Made by a program: the position numbers and the translations under genes
Notes under the pieces: model-generated
Databases searched by the model: none
Seen by the model: only the letters and a program-made list of their open reading frames with translations
Told to the model about the DNA's origin: nothing
Shown here: positions 44,620 through 56,189 of the stretch, in pieces
Layout: each line of letters begins with the position of its first letter
How positions within the stretch are numbered: position 1 is the stretch's first letter
NCBI GenBank assembly: GCA_012184525.1
Contig: WOFQ01000030.1
Coordinates: forward strand, 354,878-418,877
Source: Xenoacremonium recifei
Lineage: Eukaryota > Ascomycota > Sordariomycetes > Hypocreales > Nectriaceae
Direction of reading: 5' to 3'
Length of the DNA stretch: 64,000 nucleotides

Positions 44620-46741
44620 CTAGACTTGATTCCGCTGCGTAATGTCAGATTAGTGGGTTCATTGAATGTGACGATAATGCGAGAAAGAAACAGGGGGATA
44701 GCGGGCATTTGGTTTCTTATCTTACCTCGAACTCGAACCTATCACGTTGTGGAGTTGGCGGAAGGCAGATCTGATTAAGTCCTGAACGCGAGCAAAGCCA
44801 AACTCCAGTCTCATTGGTTCGATATGCACTAGGGTAAGCTAGCGAATTACATTTGTGTTCGATGGTGTGGATTGTCGAGCCTAGCGACGCTTGGGGCACT
44901 AAACTAACCCGCTTCATTATCGACTACCGCTTATCATAGTCCAGTGATTACGGTAGCTGCTTGATCAGATCCACTCCAGTACCTCGTTTCTCCGCGGAGG
45001 TTCTCCAAAGATTGACCGTAATCTTGAACCACTCTCATCGCCGTCCCTGTACTCCGGACTCTGTGTGAATAGACGATCGCGCGGAGCTCGGACCGCTTCG
45101 CTTGGTGATCTACCGGGAAAAGTCAAGTCTGACCTTGAGTGTTGCTTAGTACATAGACTATCGAGCTTGTCTGGGACGCGGTACTCCTTAGGATCGAACT
45201 CCTAACTGCTTCCATATGTGCTTCTTCTCGCAGAGCTAGCTGGTGGATTATCAATTGTTAATAGCCTTTCTTATCTCCTAAATCTTAAAATATATAAAGT
45301 CAGGCATGGTAGGTAACGGTGCCATAAAGTTGCGATCTGGGTGGAGTAGTTTAAACAATACAAAACATGTTAATGTTCTCTATACTGTATTTGCCCTACG
45401 GCACTCTCGAAGTACCACTCAGGTGTTACGTCGTATTCTGCAGAAATACAGGCACAATTGAAGATTGCTAGGACAGACGCGTGGCCTTGAGCAAAAACCC
45501 AAATTCTCACCTAGATATGGATAACCCTGTGGCTGTCACCGTGCATTTGTCTTTTGACCATATTTTTAAGGTGGTGACGCGTGGAAAAGTAATAACCCAA
45601 AATCTCCATCAATTAACTTACAAGATAATATTCAACTTCGAGGTTAAAGAACTAGTAACGGTTAGCCACATTTCACTTGATCAAAATAGGGATGGGTAAG
45701 GTGTCCGTTTTTGAACCAGACACGTCAAGTATCACTTCATTACTTACCTCTGTGACTCAGTATTATGGCCCAGTTGTTAGAAAAAAACGCCTATCTTTAC
45801 AATGGCAGAATCTATTGGAGCTTAAATCGTAATGAATCTTCACTGCAACCTCAAAAGGCTACAATCCTTCTCTGCACATATATAATCCACCCGCTTCAGA
45901 AACCTGTTTTAGAACAGGGATAACATCCGTGGACACATTTTTGGTCTGAACAGGGACACCCTACTATATGCTAGAAACTGCCGATAATTGTGAGTATATG
46001 TACTCTCTGTTGACTCTTAACCCTCAATCTACTACGTTCATAAGTTTAAATATGAAACAAATAAGGAATACATGTAGGACAGGGGTACTTGCGACGTGCT
46101 ATTGAGACTGAGCGCTGAATAAAAGGCAGGCTGCCGCTTTACTATCCAGTATATTGACTCTTTATGCCCTTGGATACTGATATGGAAACAGATCTATTCT
46201 ATCGCGTTATGATTATTGCCGTTAGACGGAGACTGAGAAATTCTTTTTTGCCGTGCCCAGTGTTTCCTATCAAACTCTTTGAAGGTTGAACCGAGATTTA
46301 TCTCTAAATACTCTGTTAGAGGGTAGAAATGCCTCAGCTGGTCTATAAATATTTAGTACGTAAAAATAAAACGTACGAAGAAAAAGAACTTTGCGTTCCG
46401 TGCGTGACGAATGCTGATATATTTTACGATTACTCCACGTACCCTATCTACTGTCTTGCTCTCATGCGTGTATGAAACTAGACAGAAACCCAACTGAACA
46501 CAGTTTTAAATAGTAGAAATGGGCCTTACAGTACATTTGTATACTTATTTCTTGGGTCCAAAGAGGATTTGTTGATCCATTCTATAATTCAAATAATAAT
46601 TATCTTACAAGTAGAAGCCGAGAACTGACAGGTGTTCCAGAGGACCGCATACTGAGATACTAACTGAAAGTCTAGTATGGTCCATATTGTCCTTGGCTGG
46701 ACTCATATCGCCGCTCACACCTTACCTCTGAAGAAACCATA
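44620..46741. other. Two-kilobase gene-less region
   Basis: Includes the promoter of regulator 2 (first few hundred bases), then AT-leaning DNA. No frame shows family features; no RNA gene, repeat or element recognised. Confidence 0.5.
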
Positions 46742-47989
46742 TTAGATAAATTTCAGTCCGTGTACATGCTCATTAGCGAACAATGGAACCAGATCCGAGA
46801 CCATGTACCATCTCGGTCTTTCCATACCCTTATGTATAATCTCGTTGCCGATTTTCAGATTTTCGAACACGACATTCTCAACCCGACGGGCTCCATCATA
46901 ACCCAGAATTTGAGATGGGTTTATAACCCTGTTGCCTCCTTCCATCCCTAAAGAAAGGTTCTTGATGTAAACATTTCGAATTGCACGCCCCGGCGAGGTC
47001 GTCCATCGGGTATTCTGCATAACACGGATATTGAGAAGTTGGCCTCGGGTGATTCTCTCAATTCTGACATCCTCCATACTAATTTCTTCATAAATATTCT
47101 CGTCTGCTACGTTAATAGCGATGCATCCCTGGTACCACAACTGATTCTCCTCTTGGTCCAGTATATCGATGTTTTTGATGATCACGTTTGTCGTCGTTTC
47201 CGGTTTCGTAGGGTTACCATGAGTGCCCATATTGATGGCATGGGCAATATCAGGAAGCAGAACACAGTTTTGGATGGTAATGTTCTTTGAGTCACCATAC
47301 CAGTCCCAACGGTGGGAGTATAACGCAATATTATCATCCGAGTTGCGGAGGAAGCAATTTTCGATGACAATATCAGATGAGCAGAAGAAGTCGACACCGT
47401 CACCATTCCCAGCGAATGAAAATGAACGATAACGGTTAACATGAACACGTCTGCATTCACCTGCTGAAAGACTGAAGCCCTTGGCACCCAATGATGTTAC
47501 ACCCTCGACCCGGATATCAGTGGCGCCACTCATGTGTATTGCGCCTCCCCATTCCTTGTAAATGAATCCACCTTCTGGGCCAAGGATAAATCCAGGGCCA
47601 CACACAGAAGAATTGGTTACTCCGATGAAGTTCAGCCGACAGGTAACAAAAGCACCACCTGCAAGATACACTGTCTTGCCTGAAGGAACCATCAAGTTTA
47701 CCCCATCAGTTACTTTGGAGTAAGCGGATCCTTGGTTGATGCCTGGCCCGAAGTACCAGATGTCGTTGGTATCACCAGTGGGTGCATCGATATTGATCTC
47801 GTTGGCCAGTAGATGGAGAGCCTTCCACTTATTCCCATTCACCTCAACCATCACATCTCGCGGCTTGTCAAGTGTGAAGCTAATTGTTTGTGCCGTTATT
47901 ACGGCCTTGATCTTGGTTGAAATTGGTCGAACAACTGCTTTGTCCAACCTTTCTGCACTATATCGTATCCTGACTTCTACTTCACCTAC
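46742..47989 (-). CDS. Right-handed beta-helix protein, divergent GH28-like; 5' end unresolved
   Basis: A pectin-lyase-fold protein related to polygalacturonase-type glycosidases, possibly acting on cell-wall polysaccharides. One long exon of 415 codons is clear, beginning after a plausible acceptor (TTCAG at 47993-47989) with GEVEVRIRYSAERLDKAVVR. Helix repeats follow, with GNGDGVDFF, NSDDNIALYSHRW and IAHAINMGTHGN in the positions of the GH28 NTDG, GDD and GHG motifs; the GHG is altered to AHA. I could not find a start codon: the frame is closed by a TAA at 48001, and upstream GTAGGT at 48054 would join TFYYAQ, but that segment is itself soon closed. So the first exon is either missed or broken. 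No signal peptide visible as a result. Confidence 0.75.
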   Translation of the reverse strand, partial: VGEVEVRIRYSAERLDKAVVRPISTKIKAVITAQTISFTLDKPRDVMVEVNGNKWKALHLLANEINIDAPTGDTNDIWYFGPGINQGSAYSKVTDGVNLMVPSGKTVYLAGGAFVTCRLNFIGVTNSSVCGPGFILGPEGGFIYKEWGGAIHMSGATDIRVEGVTSLGAKGFSLSAGECRRVHVNRYRSFSFAGNGDGVDFFCSSDIVIENCFLRNSDDNIALYSHRWDWYGDSKNITIQNCVLLPDIAHAINMGTHGNPTKPETTTNVIIKNIDILDQEENQLWYQGCIAINVADENIYEEISMEDVRIERITRGQLLNIRVMQNTRWTTSPGRAIRNVYIKNLSLGMEGGNRVINPSQILGYDGARRVENVVFENLKIGNEIIHKGMERPRWYMVSDLVPLFANEHVHGLKFI

Positions 47990-48480
47990 TGAACCTGATT
48001 AGGATGCGACAAGCGAGGCTACTTCATGTACACTTGTTTTGCCGTGGAACCTACCTTGTGCGTAATAAAAAGTAACTAATAGACCCGTCGCACGAGTTGA
48101 TCATAAGGATCAACCAGTTACCTCGGCGAGAATCTCATAAGCCTTGTCCAATGGCTTTCGGAAAAGATCTCACTAGACCTCGATTATGAGGGTTCTGTTT
48201 CATTCTGGCCCCCTCTTCACAGACCTGTAATCGAGCGATAAAAGCTAATCATCAAGCTTCATGTTTCTTAACCTGCTTGTTAAAGAGTTAGTGCAATCTA
48301 TGAAGCTCTACCTGACATGTATCGAAATGGTTTCGAGGAACCTCGACGTTTCATAGTAATAGAGTTAACCTCATCCGTTTCTGAGGGGATGATTGATTTC
48401 ATGAGACTTCCGACAAAGACGGCTAAAGCATAGGCCGAAGCGACCTGGTTTTCACCTGACTACGTTCTATGCTTTAATGT
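47990..48480. other. Region upstream of the GH28-like gene and downstream of the symporter
   Basis: Should contain the missing first exon of the GH28-like gene (a candidate YYAQ segment ends at 48055) and the 3' end of the symporter transcript. No complete gene seen. Confidence 0.35.
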
Positions 48481-50983
48481 CTATTCCCCTCCTCGCCATC
48501 TGACGTCTGACAAGACCTCGAAGAACAACAGTTTGAAAAAGTATCTAGTCTCCCATATAGGTAGAAAGACACTCACAGCAGCCGAAGCAAAAACCCAAGC
48601 AAATCCAATGACAACCCAAGCTGTAAAGAAAGCCCTGGAGAAGATATAGTGACTCAAGAACATCGGAATGGGGACGAGGAAATCCAGAACCAGGGGCAAC
48701 AAGATGGATGCCATATATGCCAATTTCAGAGCAGATCGGAGATGTAATTGTTGTGCGTCTGTGACATCTCCTGGGGCATGGTGCATGGAATGCTCTCCAG
48801 CTGACAGGGAATCAAGTTCTTTTCGGCCTGATCTCTGGCCTGCATTCTCCCTACCAATGTCTTGATCAGACACTTCCTGAGGCAGTGTACTACTCTCTCG
48901 ACGCACATAATGTTGCGGGGTTGTTCTGTCTGAGGTTTGGTAATCATCGACTGGTTGGAAATGTTCCTTCTCATTCTGTCCCCGAGATACAACAAAATCA
49001 TCCGTGTCCCCGAGGCCGACTTCCGAGTTCATGGAACGAGTTATGTCCCAGTCGAAGTCTTGCGGTTCTGTGACTGACACTATCACTGTCACCGCAAGAC
49101 TAACGAGCAAGGCAGCCAAGTTGCCAGCGAGAGAGGGATAGTTGGCTCCTGTTGAAGCAATGCTTATTTCGCCGTAATGAACTTTGGCGACAACTAACCA
49201 TGACAAGATTCCGGCACCAAGGCCGCTGAGAGAGCCTGCGATGGCCCCGGCTCGGCTCTGCCCCTTCCACGTGACAGAAAACGCAGTTGGGAAGACAGCA
49301 CCGCCGACTAGAAGCCCCATAACCAGGAAAAGCCACCCGAGGTTGATGCCGACAAGGTTCCAGATAGTTGCGAAGAGAGCCATGACAAGACCAAAGTTGG
49401 CTACATTCGCATGAGCCCAGAATATCATTTGTTTGGGGTTGGCATCGGGCTTAATATATGTCTTGTAGACGTCAAAGGTGAGGATCGAAGAGACCGCAAT
49501 CAGCTCCGCTGATGCACACGAGGTAACTGCCATCTGTCGAAAGAAGAAAGTTTTAGTAGTCTTCTCATGAATACCCCGCATTCCTGGGTGCGGCAAGACG
49601 ATAGGGAGGGCATTCAATTTTGCCCCCTCCAAAGACAGAAGCAGGTACTTTCAAAATGACCAAACTTACAAAAAGAGTAATCAGAAGGGCAGCAGCCCCG
49701 GACTTTCCCAGCAATGCACTCGTCGCAAAAGCTGGTGTCAGCCCAGAGGATATTTGGCTAGCAGTGGGAACATATGGATAAGTGGGAAAGCTAGGATGAT
49801 CTGCGAGCGCTACTGCGGCGAGACCCAAGGTAGTTGCAAAGCCAAAAGGGATAGCAAACCAAGCGAGGCCTCCAAGAATATATGCGCGAACTGCTGTCGA
49901 CGCCTGCGAAGCAATAGCCCTCTGCCAATAAGCTGGTGGAAACAAGGCTGTTAGTTACTGAGCTGGGAATCCGGTATGGTTTTGGAAACAGACCCTGGTC
50001 TAAAAAGACCGTTCCGCAACCAGCACAGAGAGTTATAACTCCAAATACAAGTGCCGAGTTACTCTTGAGGGTCAGGTAAGATCCATCCTGATTTCCGCTA
50101 ACGGGACGCTGCAATGCAGCATCTTTCAATAATTCATACATCGCGGAAGGTGATCCGATTAACTCGTTGCCGCAGTAAACTTCAAACATGAAGTACAAAA
50201 TGATGACCATCAAAATTAGTGTATGAGAATAATCGCCTGTATGGTCAGTAAAATCGTGATTCAAGGACTAGAGGAGCGTCCTACACAAAAATGTTGCCCT
50301 CAGACCGCCCATGAGCACGTATGCAACCACAATTGTTGGGATAAGCCAGATAGCTGCATAGACATTCATCCCTGTAAGCGCAGTAAGGACTGCACTGCCA
50401 CCCAACAACAGTTGACTTCCGACGAGGATGTTAGTGAGAAGGGCGAAACAAGTGAATACAACATGGGCTACATGGCCATAGCGAACACGTATTATTTCGA
50501 GAAATGTGTGGCATCTTGGGGCGTTGATTTTGGTCTTGCAAGCAAGGACAGAAAATACCAGGATCTGGACCGTCGCACCGGCGGCATACTGTCTCAGAGT
50601 TAGAAGACTTATTCAATGAAAAAGAAAGGGATCGTTTCTCCTACCCAAAAGGGCCCCGCCACCCCGTAAGAATAAGCGACGGTGCTACTTTGGAGCAGGG
50701 TGGCAGCCCACGTCCACGCAGAGACAATGCCAGCTGCAATAAGCCCGGGTTTGACGCTACGGCTAGCGGTGTTAAACTCTTCCGCACCCTTCGTCGAATG
50801 CGCAGTGTAGCGGTTCTGTTCACCGTTATGGATTAATCGCATGACCCACGAGCACTGAAGTATAGTTTCACTTGCCTGTATCATCGAAATACCTATCATC
50901 ACCAAGGTGAAAAAGGACCCAACACCAATTACAACACCATAGCCCACCGAGGAAGGAAGAACCGTAACTGTAGTATCTCCCAT
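48481..50983 (-). CDS. Sodium:solute symporter family, DUR3-like urea/polyamine transporter
   Basis: A plasma-membrane symporter of the SSS family; fungal DUR3 members import urea and polyamines. Six exons: 50983-50876, 50815-50645, 50588-50285, 50236-49994, 49932-49670 and 49533-48481 (713 residues). Diagnostic stretches are NRYTAHSTKGAEEFNTASRS, AGIVSAWTWAATLLQSS, GGLRATFLCDYSHT, QAYWQRAIAS, AWFAIPFGFATTLG, MAVTSCASAELIAVSSI and FDVYKTYIKPDAN, with about 15 membrane segments. Intron 1 starts with GC (GCAAGT...AACAG, 60 bases); it carries no stop and would be read through if retained, but removing it joins SMIQ to NRYT as in relatives. Intron 5 is 136 bases. A hydrophilic loop of about 95 residues near the C-terminus is variable. 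Next to nitrile and amide genes, so a nitrogen-supply role is plausible. Confidence 0.91.
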
Positions 50984-51838
50984 CGTGGAATATAACCAAT
51001 GTGCTGTAGTAAGTGTTTGTCGGCTTGAGCAGTTGCAACGAACGAATGTTTAGAACTGCCTTACACTCCGGGCGCGTCGATATTTATTCTTTTCACATCA
51101 GTCGTTTGTTGCGAAATATGTGCGATATCTTGACGAGAATGTGAGACCAGGATGTTATCTTCAGCTCGCGTGCAATGCAGTTTGATTCAATATTGGCTAC
51201 TTTGGCGAGGCAAACGAGATAAGAGTTTCCCGGAGGAGAGGTTAGCGAGTTTGCCGAGAAATTGTGGGGACAGGAGTAATTCACAACGTCAGGCTGTTAT
51301 CTTCGGAGCACAGAATACCGTATCCAATAATCAGCGACTTGTAATCGTAATCTAGATTTCACCGTTTGGGGTCTTAAAGGAAACTAGAAAGGATTATAGG
51401 TGACTTAAGTCCGTCCTTGGTAACTCAGAGATCCTTATCCGAAACACGGACATCCGCCAAACTCAATAAAGTAAATACTGGGTCGAATTAACAGCAGAAT
51501 CCAACTTCAACCTCACCTTAGTCAGCCTCAGCTGATAACTTCTATGAGCTGCTTCAACATCGCATTTCATGATATATACTATAAACCCTGACCCTAACTA
51601 TAACCCGAGTCCTAATCTTTAGGCAGGAAAATCGACTGCTTCTCTGGAAATGCCTGGCTGGATAGATTTGGCTGATATCCGTGTTTTAGATAGGATGTCC
51701 GTGTTACGGATCCCCTCAAGTGGGATGCACAATATCAAATATCCAGGCCGCTGTTGTGCCTGCTCATAAATTTGCAGAACTATATCGAACTGTCTGTTAC
51801 CCAAATCGAGCGCTACGCCTTTGTTTTCCCTTTCAATA
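50984..51838. other. Promoter of the DUR3-like gene and spacer
   Basis: 855 bases, no gene recognised. The first part is the symporter promoter; from 51360 on the DNA has CTAACTATAACCC-like low-complexity text at about 51590-51610 and no open frame of interest. Confidence 0.4.
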
Positions 51839-52130
51839 TGCCCCCAGTTGGTGAGTCCTCCGGTTGGCAGAAAACTGCACAAAAGAAGAGACAAGCAACA
51901 CTTGACCCGATCCCCGTTAAATGGAGATTGCCTGTTACCATATTGTCGGCGGAAGAGCTTCGAAACGTCATGGGCGCCTTCATTGGATCTTTCCTCACAG
52001 CCTAAGAGATTCTCATCAGGACTTCTGAGGTGGTAGAAATTGTCAACCGCACGGCTACGGCTTATGGAGAGCACGGGATGTAGCCGAGGCCTTTGCCATC
52101 GAGCGGCGCTAGCTCATCAGTTGGTCCGTT
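51839..52130 (+). pseudogene. 5' relic of an amidase (amidase-signature family) gene
   Basis: From the ATG at 51839 the frame reads SGWQKTAQKKRQATLDPIP and VKWRLP, the usual opening of fungal amidases (W..A..K.......IP..W.LP). After a TAA at about 51991 the same frame continues EILIRTSEVVEIVNRTATAYGEH, matching the family's ITET..V..LL..IA region, then a second stop (TAG at about 52080). With a frame shift the text continues into an EAFAIERR...AHQLV-like stretch. Nothing of the catalytic Ser-Ser-Lys part remains. So this is a dead N-terminal fragment, cut off near the transposase relic at 52195. Amidases convert amides to acids and ammonia, which fits the nitrile module beside it. Confidence 0.65.
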
Positions 52131-52194
52131 CTTCCTTAGCTTAGATAACTGGTGAATGGACACTAATAGAGCAAGTAGGTAAATTGCCTACACA

Positions 52195-52699
52195 GAATCA
52201 GCCCTGCTTGTCTCCGTCGCCACGGGCGATTGTAGACTCATCACTGAAGATCTAGTGATACTAGTATTCTGGGGGCTTCTCGATGTGTTTTTTTTGCAAA
52301 TTCAAGTCGTTCAGCAGCAGCTTCAGGCATAAGAAGTAGTCTTCTTACTGCTTTCTGATGCAATATATCCTCTTTCTTTAAATACCGCACGAGAGTGCAT
52401 ACTGAGATATATAGACCTGCTTCTTTAATTATCTGAGCTGGTAAAATAAAAGGACTTTTCTAAATATACCGAAAAATGACTCTTTTATTGTGCTTATTAA
52501 GCTTAGTTAGCTGCCCTGCGCGAATATTACTCTTCGCACTTCTCTGCTTATTATAGTGTCGAATAATGCCAGATACAGACACAGGCGATACTCCTTCTTT
52601 AAATGTAATGCGGCGTAATGGGGTGCCTGAAAAATACTTTATTATAACCCTTGTATGCTTATAAAGGCTATACTTAACCCTTAGAGTCCTTAAAGGCAT
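52195..52699 (-). mobile_element. Decayed Tc1/mariner-type transposase fragment
   Basis: The minus-strand frame from 52699 reads FKEGVSPVSVSGIIRHYNKQ and LTKLNKHNKRVIFRYI, the helix-turn-helix N-terminal part of a Tc1-like transposase. After a stop it continues with AQIIKEAGLYISVCTLVRYL, RLLLMPEAAAERLEFAKK and IFSDESTIARGDG, the last holding the first catalytic Asp region. Stops and frame breaks show it is dead. I did not find terminal inverted repeats. It abuts the amidase relic, which may have been broken by this insertion. Confidence 0.75.
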
Positions 52700-53101
52700 T
52701 TTTGTATTACTGGATTGATTTAAAGCTGAAGAGGTTGTCGCGTCGAAAGTGGAAAACGCGACGCGGTCGCGAGAAAAGTGGTTTTTGGATCGTCACTTTT
52801 GCCGACCCACTGTAGGAGGACCGCATCATTCTATCGATCATTCGTTGACCAAAATCATTTCCTTGCTCGTTTAAATCGCTTAACTCGCATTTCGGCTTGA
52901 CAACACTCTGGGCAGTCACATTTCGATTGATGACGTTAACTCCGCTAACTGTCATGAGTAGAACCAACGTGAAAAATTGCAGTGACATCCACGGCCATTC
53001 ACTATAAAGGGTACCAAATGCGCAGTATTCCTTAGCTCGCTAACTTGGTCGTGCCACCACAAGAAACCTACCATTCAACTAAAGCCATCGTCATTTTGAA
53101 G
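52700..53101. other. Promoter region of the nitrilase gene
   Basis: About 400 bases between the transposase relic and nitrilase. A minus-strand frame at 52707-52988 has a hydrophobic start but no recognisable family; it is too weak to call a gene. No other feature. Confidence 0.4.
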
Positions 53102-54103
53102 ATGCCGAAGATACTCAGAGTGGCTGCAGTCCAATGTCACACGTTGGAAGACACCTCGCAAACACTACAACAACTCCAAGACAAGGTGAAAGATGCTGCG
53201 GAGGCCGGTGTTGACTTAGTCCTATTCCCTGAAGTGTATTTGGGTGGTTATCCTCGCTCGGCATCATTCGGTACACGTGTAGGAGAAAGAACGCAAGATG
53301 GTTACGACCAGTTTCTCAAATATTTCCAGAGCGCCGTGGATTTCGGTGACACCCCGGGGGGCGCTGGGATGGACTGGGTGGAGCGACGTCTGCCTACCGG
53401 TGAGAAAGATTATAGAGGTGATGGGACGAGGGAAGAGCTCGAACGGATCGCCAAAGAGACTACAGTATTCATCATCACAGGAGCTCTCGAAAAAGCCGGA
53501 GGGACACTCTATTGCAGCGCGGTATATGTTGATCCAGTCAAGGGAATTATAGGTAAACGCCGAAAAGTCATGCCCACTGGCAGCGAACGATTAATATGGG
53601 GCCAAGGCCATCCGAAGACGTTGAAAGCCGTTAGGACTACCATCAAAGGGATTGAGTTGATTATGGCAACGGCTATTTGCTGGGAAAATTACATGCCCCT
53701 TCTTCGTCAGGCGCTGTATCAACAGAACGTCAACCTTTACCTCGCACCTACAGCGGATGGGCGGCCTACATGGCTTCCCCTTATGCAAACAATCGGAATT
53801 GAAGGTAGAACCTTTGTGCTTAGCGCAAATCAGGTCATGCGTGACGACCAACTCCCGACTTGGATCACCGCCGGGATTTACGAAGGAAAATATATCAGTG
53901 CAGGAGGATCTTGTATCATCTCGCCCTTTGGTGATGTTCTAGAGGGGCCAGTTTGGAATAAGGATGAAGAGCTGCTGATTCACGACATTGACTTCGAAGA
54001 GTGTGAAAAAGGGCGTCTAGACCTAGATGTAGCGGGGTCGTATTCTCGCAATGATTCGTTTCACCTCTCTGTGGATGGGCTAGATCTTAACCCGCCACCG
54101 TAA
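53102..54103 (+). CDS. Nitrilase
   Basis: A carbon-nitrogen hydrolase that converts nitriles directly to carboxylic acid and ammonia in the cytosol. Intronless, 333 residues. The catalytic Glu is in LVLFPEVYLGGYPR, the Lys in GKRRKVMPTGSER, and the Cys in MATAICWENYMPLL, which is the nitrilase (branch 1) signature. TADGRPTWLP and LSANQVMRDDQLP follow as in fungal arylaceto- and aliphatic nitrilases; the C-terminal tail is short. An in-frame extension upstream to 53045 lacks ATG, so MPKILRV is the start. Convergent with regulator 3 (88 bases apart) and within 2.5 kb of an aldoxime dehydratase, whose nitrile product it would use. Confidence 0.95.
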   Translation: MPKILRVAAVQCHTLEDTSQTLQQLQDKVKDAAEAGVDLVLFPEVYLGGYPRSASFGTRVGERTQDGYDQFLKYFQSAVDFGDTPGGAGMDWVERRLPTGEKDYRGDGTREELERIAKETTVFIITGALEKAGGTLYCSAVYVDPVKGIIGKRRKVMPTGSERLIWGQGHPKTLKAVRTTIKGIELIMATAICWENYMPLLRQALYQQNVNLYLAPTADGRPTWLPLMQTIGIEGRTFVLSANQVMRDDQLPTWITAGIYEGKYISAGGSCIISPFGDVLEGPVWNKDEELLIHDIDFEECEKGRLDLDVAGSYSRNDSFHLSVDGLDLNPPP

Positions 54104-54191
54104 GATGCGTCGATTTCTTTATCTACGCCTGAACTAGTTGATCTCAATGCTTGGTCTCAATGTAAATAGCCTCTAGGTACACTTGGACCTA

Positions 54192-56189
54192 TTAACGTGA
54201 AATTGCATCGTTGTCCGCGTCAAAGGCGAGGCGACTCCCGTAGATATGATCCCTAGTTGCTAGTTCGAGATTGAATTCGGCCCTACGGTCCCAGTTTCTC
54301 CAGTCTTCCGCGCGCTTCTGGTTTAGCAACCACTTATCGAAAGGGGTATTCGGCATTAAAGGATCACTGAAAAACTCAATGCTGTTCGGTTTGGTAGTCT
54401 GAGCCTGCGTACATGCCTCCCAGCGAGCCTGACCGATTGCGTGGTAGTCGGAAGTGTCGTGGCAGCCGATCTCTTCATCCAAGCCACGCCTAGCATAAAA
54501 GGCCGAGTATCCTCCGCCATCTGTATCAGGGAGAAGAGCTACAATAATTCGAGAGGCAGGCGGTGGAAGCCGATTGAACAAAGACGACGAGTCGGTCCGA
54601 GTATGGAGCTCAAAAAGATACATGGTGCTCAAACATCTGGCAAGTAGGTCGCCACGCAGCAGCCCTGTCTGTCCAACCTGCTCAAGATGCTGGATAATGC
54701 ATTGCAGCCAATTTGCAGATGGGCAACATGTGCCGATACCATACAGCAGGGGGATTAAACTTGTTGTAAGGGATTCGCATGGGAGACACATATCAGGCCG
54801 GCCACCCACGTTCTCTAAGTCTCCGCAGATAGAAAATGACCATCGCATAGTTTCGTAAACAAAGAAATATGTAGCGAGTTCATTCATTTCGGAGTTCTCG
54901 CCTGCAATGCTCAAAGCCCAAGAGGTACGGGCCATGAGAAAATTATACAAAGCCGCCGCGAAACAGGCCTTATATGATATGCCAACACCGCACTCCTTGG
55001 GTGGGAGCACAAGATTTTCTAGAGCCATCCACGACAGGTGAGAAGACACGGTTGGAGGGGGATGGGCGTTTTCCAAGGATGCCAGCCCGGCATTTGCATT
55101 CTTCCAAGACTGCAATGTGGCTTGGAATTCCTTGATCAGAGACACGGGGGTAGGTGAAGAATAGGGGTTGAAAGGTGACCATATTAGACTCTGCATTTTC
55201 GCGTCCGAGGACGAAAGGCAGAGGAGGTCCTGGACCATATTGTCAATAGAGACTTCATTTGAAGGACTGTCGATGTGAAGTGAAGCGACTTTTGATGCAT
55301 CCGAAATGACAAGGTCCGATTCTGGTAGGATCAGTTGGTAGATGCGAGAAAAGCCTTCTAGACTATGTCTCAGAGGCTTGAAGGAAAAGTGCCCCTTCCC
55401 GGAAGAGGTTGATCCAAATTTTTCGTAATAAAGATTTGCTGTCCTGGCATGTCGAAGGGTCGCAGGAATGTTTCCCAGGAAGCACTACGGTAACAATCAG
55501 TTACTAAATAACTATGAGTCTTGAACATAGGTGTTCAAGCTTACCTCAAAATATGCCAAAAGAAGGAGAATAGTGCTAAGCAGATCCAGTCGCTCGCTGA
55601 TGTTGGTAAACTCGTCCGCCAATCGTTGCAGTGTCTGCACGTAAGCTTGAACAGCGACTACCTGCGTATCAAGTCCACGATTTTGATCATTTTCGTTTGG
55701 CATGGATTTAAGCAACAAAGCACGATGGAGCGTACCAAGACAGACTATAGCATCGAATAAAACCTCAGACTCAAAGGACTCTTCGCATACAAAATCTCTC
55801 CAGAAAAACAAATCATGCTGCGAGAAGAGCACAACTGAGGTTCGACACAGGTATTGGCTGTAACCTAACACATCTCGCGCTCGCATGTGAGGTCTCTGAA
55901 ACGGGTTTGGATTGACCGGGAATCCAACGAGGGGCAGGTGATCAGGCCGACATGGCAACACAGTGGAGGCAATGCTCAGCAAGGCGCCACTAGTAGAAGC
56001 CGATACATTTTGCCGTGGTAAGTTGTCTGGTACTTGTCGAGCACGAGCAGGACGCTTTGGCTCATAGCCGAGACACTCAATGTTCGCCGCAAGGCAACGG
56101 TCGCAGTTCGGCTTTCCTTCATCGCACTTGACCCTTCGCGAGCGACAGGTCAAGCATCCTGTTCGGCATCTTTTGTTTCTAGCATTCAT
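54192..56189 (-). CDS. Zn(II)2Cys6 transcription factor (regulator 3, aldoxime-nitrile module)
   Basis: A nuclear regulator lying between nitrilase and aldoxime dehydratase. Exons 56189-55545 and 55484-54192 (645 residues). The zinc cluster starts at residue 12: CLTCRSRRVKCDEGKPNCDR then CLAANIEC, normal spacing, followed by a basic PKRPARARQ stretch. The rest is of the Fungal_trans_2 type rather than fungal_trans: FSQHDLFFWRDFVCEESF, LLSTILLLLAYFE, ATLRHARTANLYYE and LATYFFVYETMRW. The C-terminus ends in a short charged tail. One 60-base intron, canonical. Divergent from the aldoxime dehydratase over 350 bases, so it probably controls that gene and perhaps the nitrilase; this is inferred from position. 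Confidence 0.92.

Noticed and set aside
52707..52988. Minus-strand frame with hydrophobic N-terminus, possible small secreted protein
   Set aside because: Starts like a signal peptide but the rest shows no cysteine pattern or family; it overlaps the nitrilase promoter.
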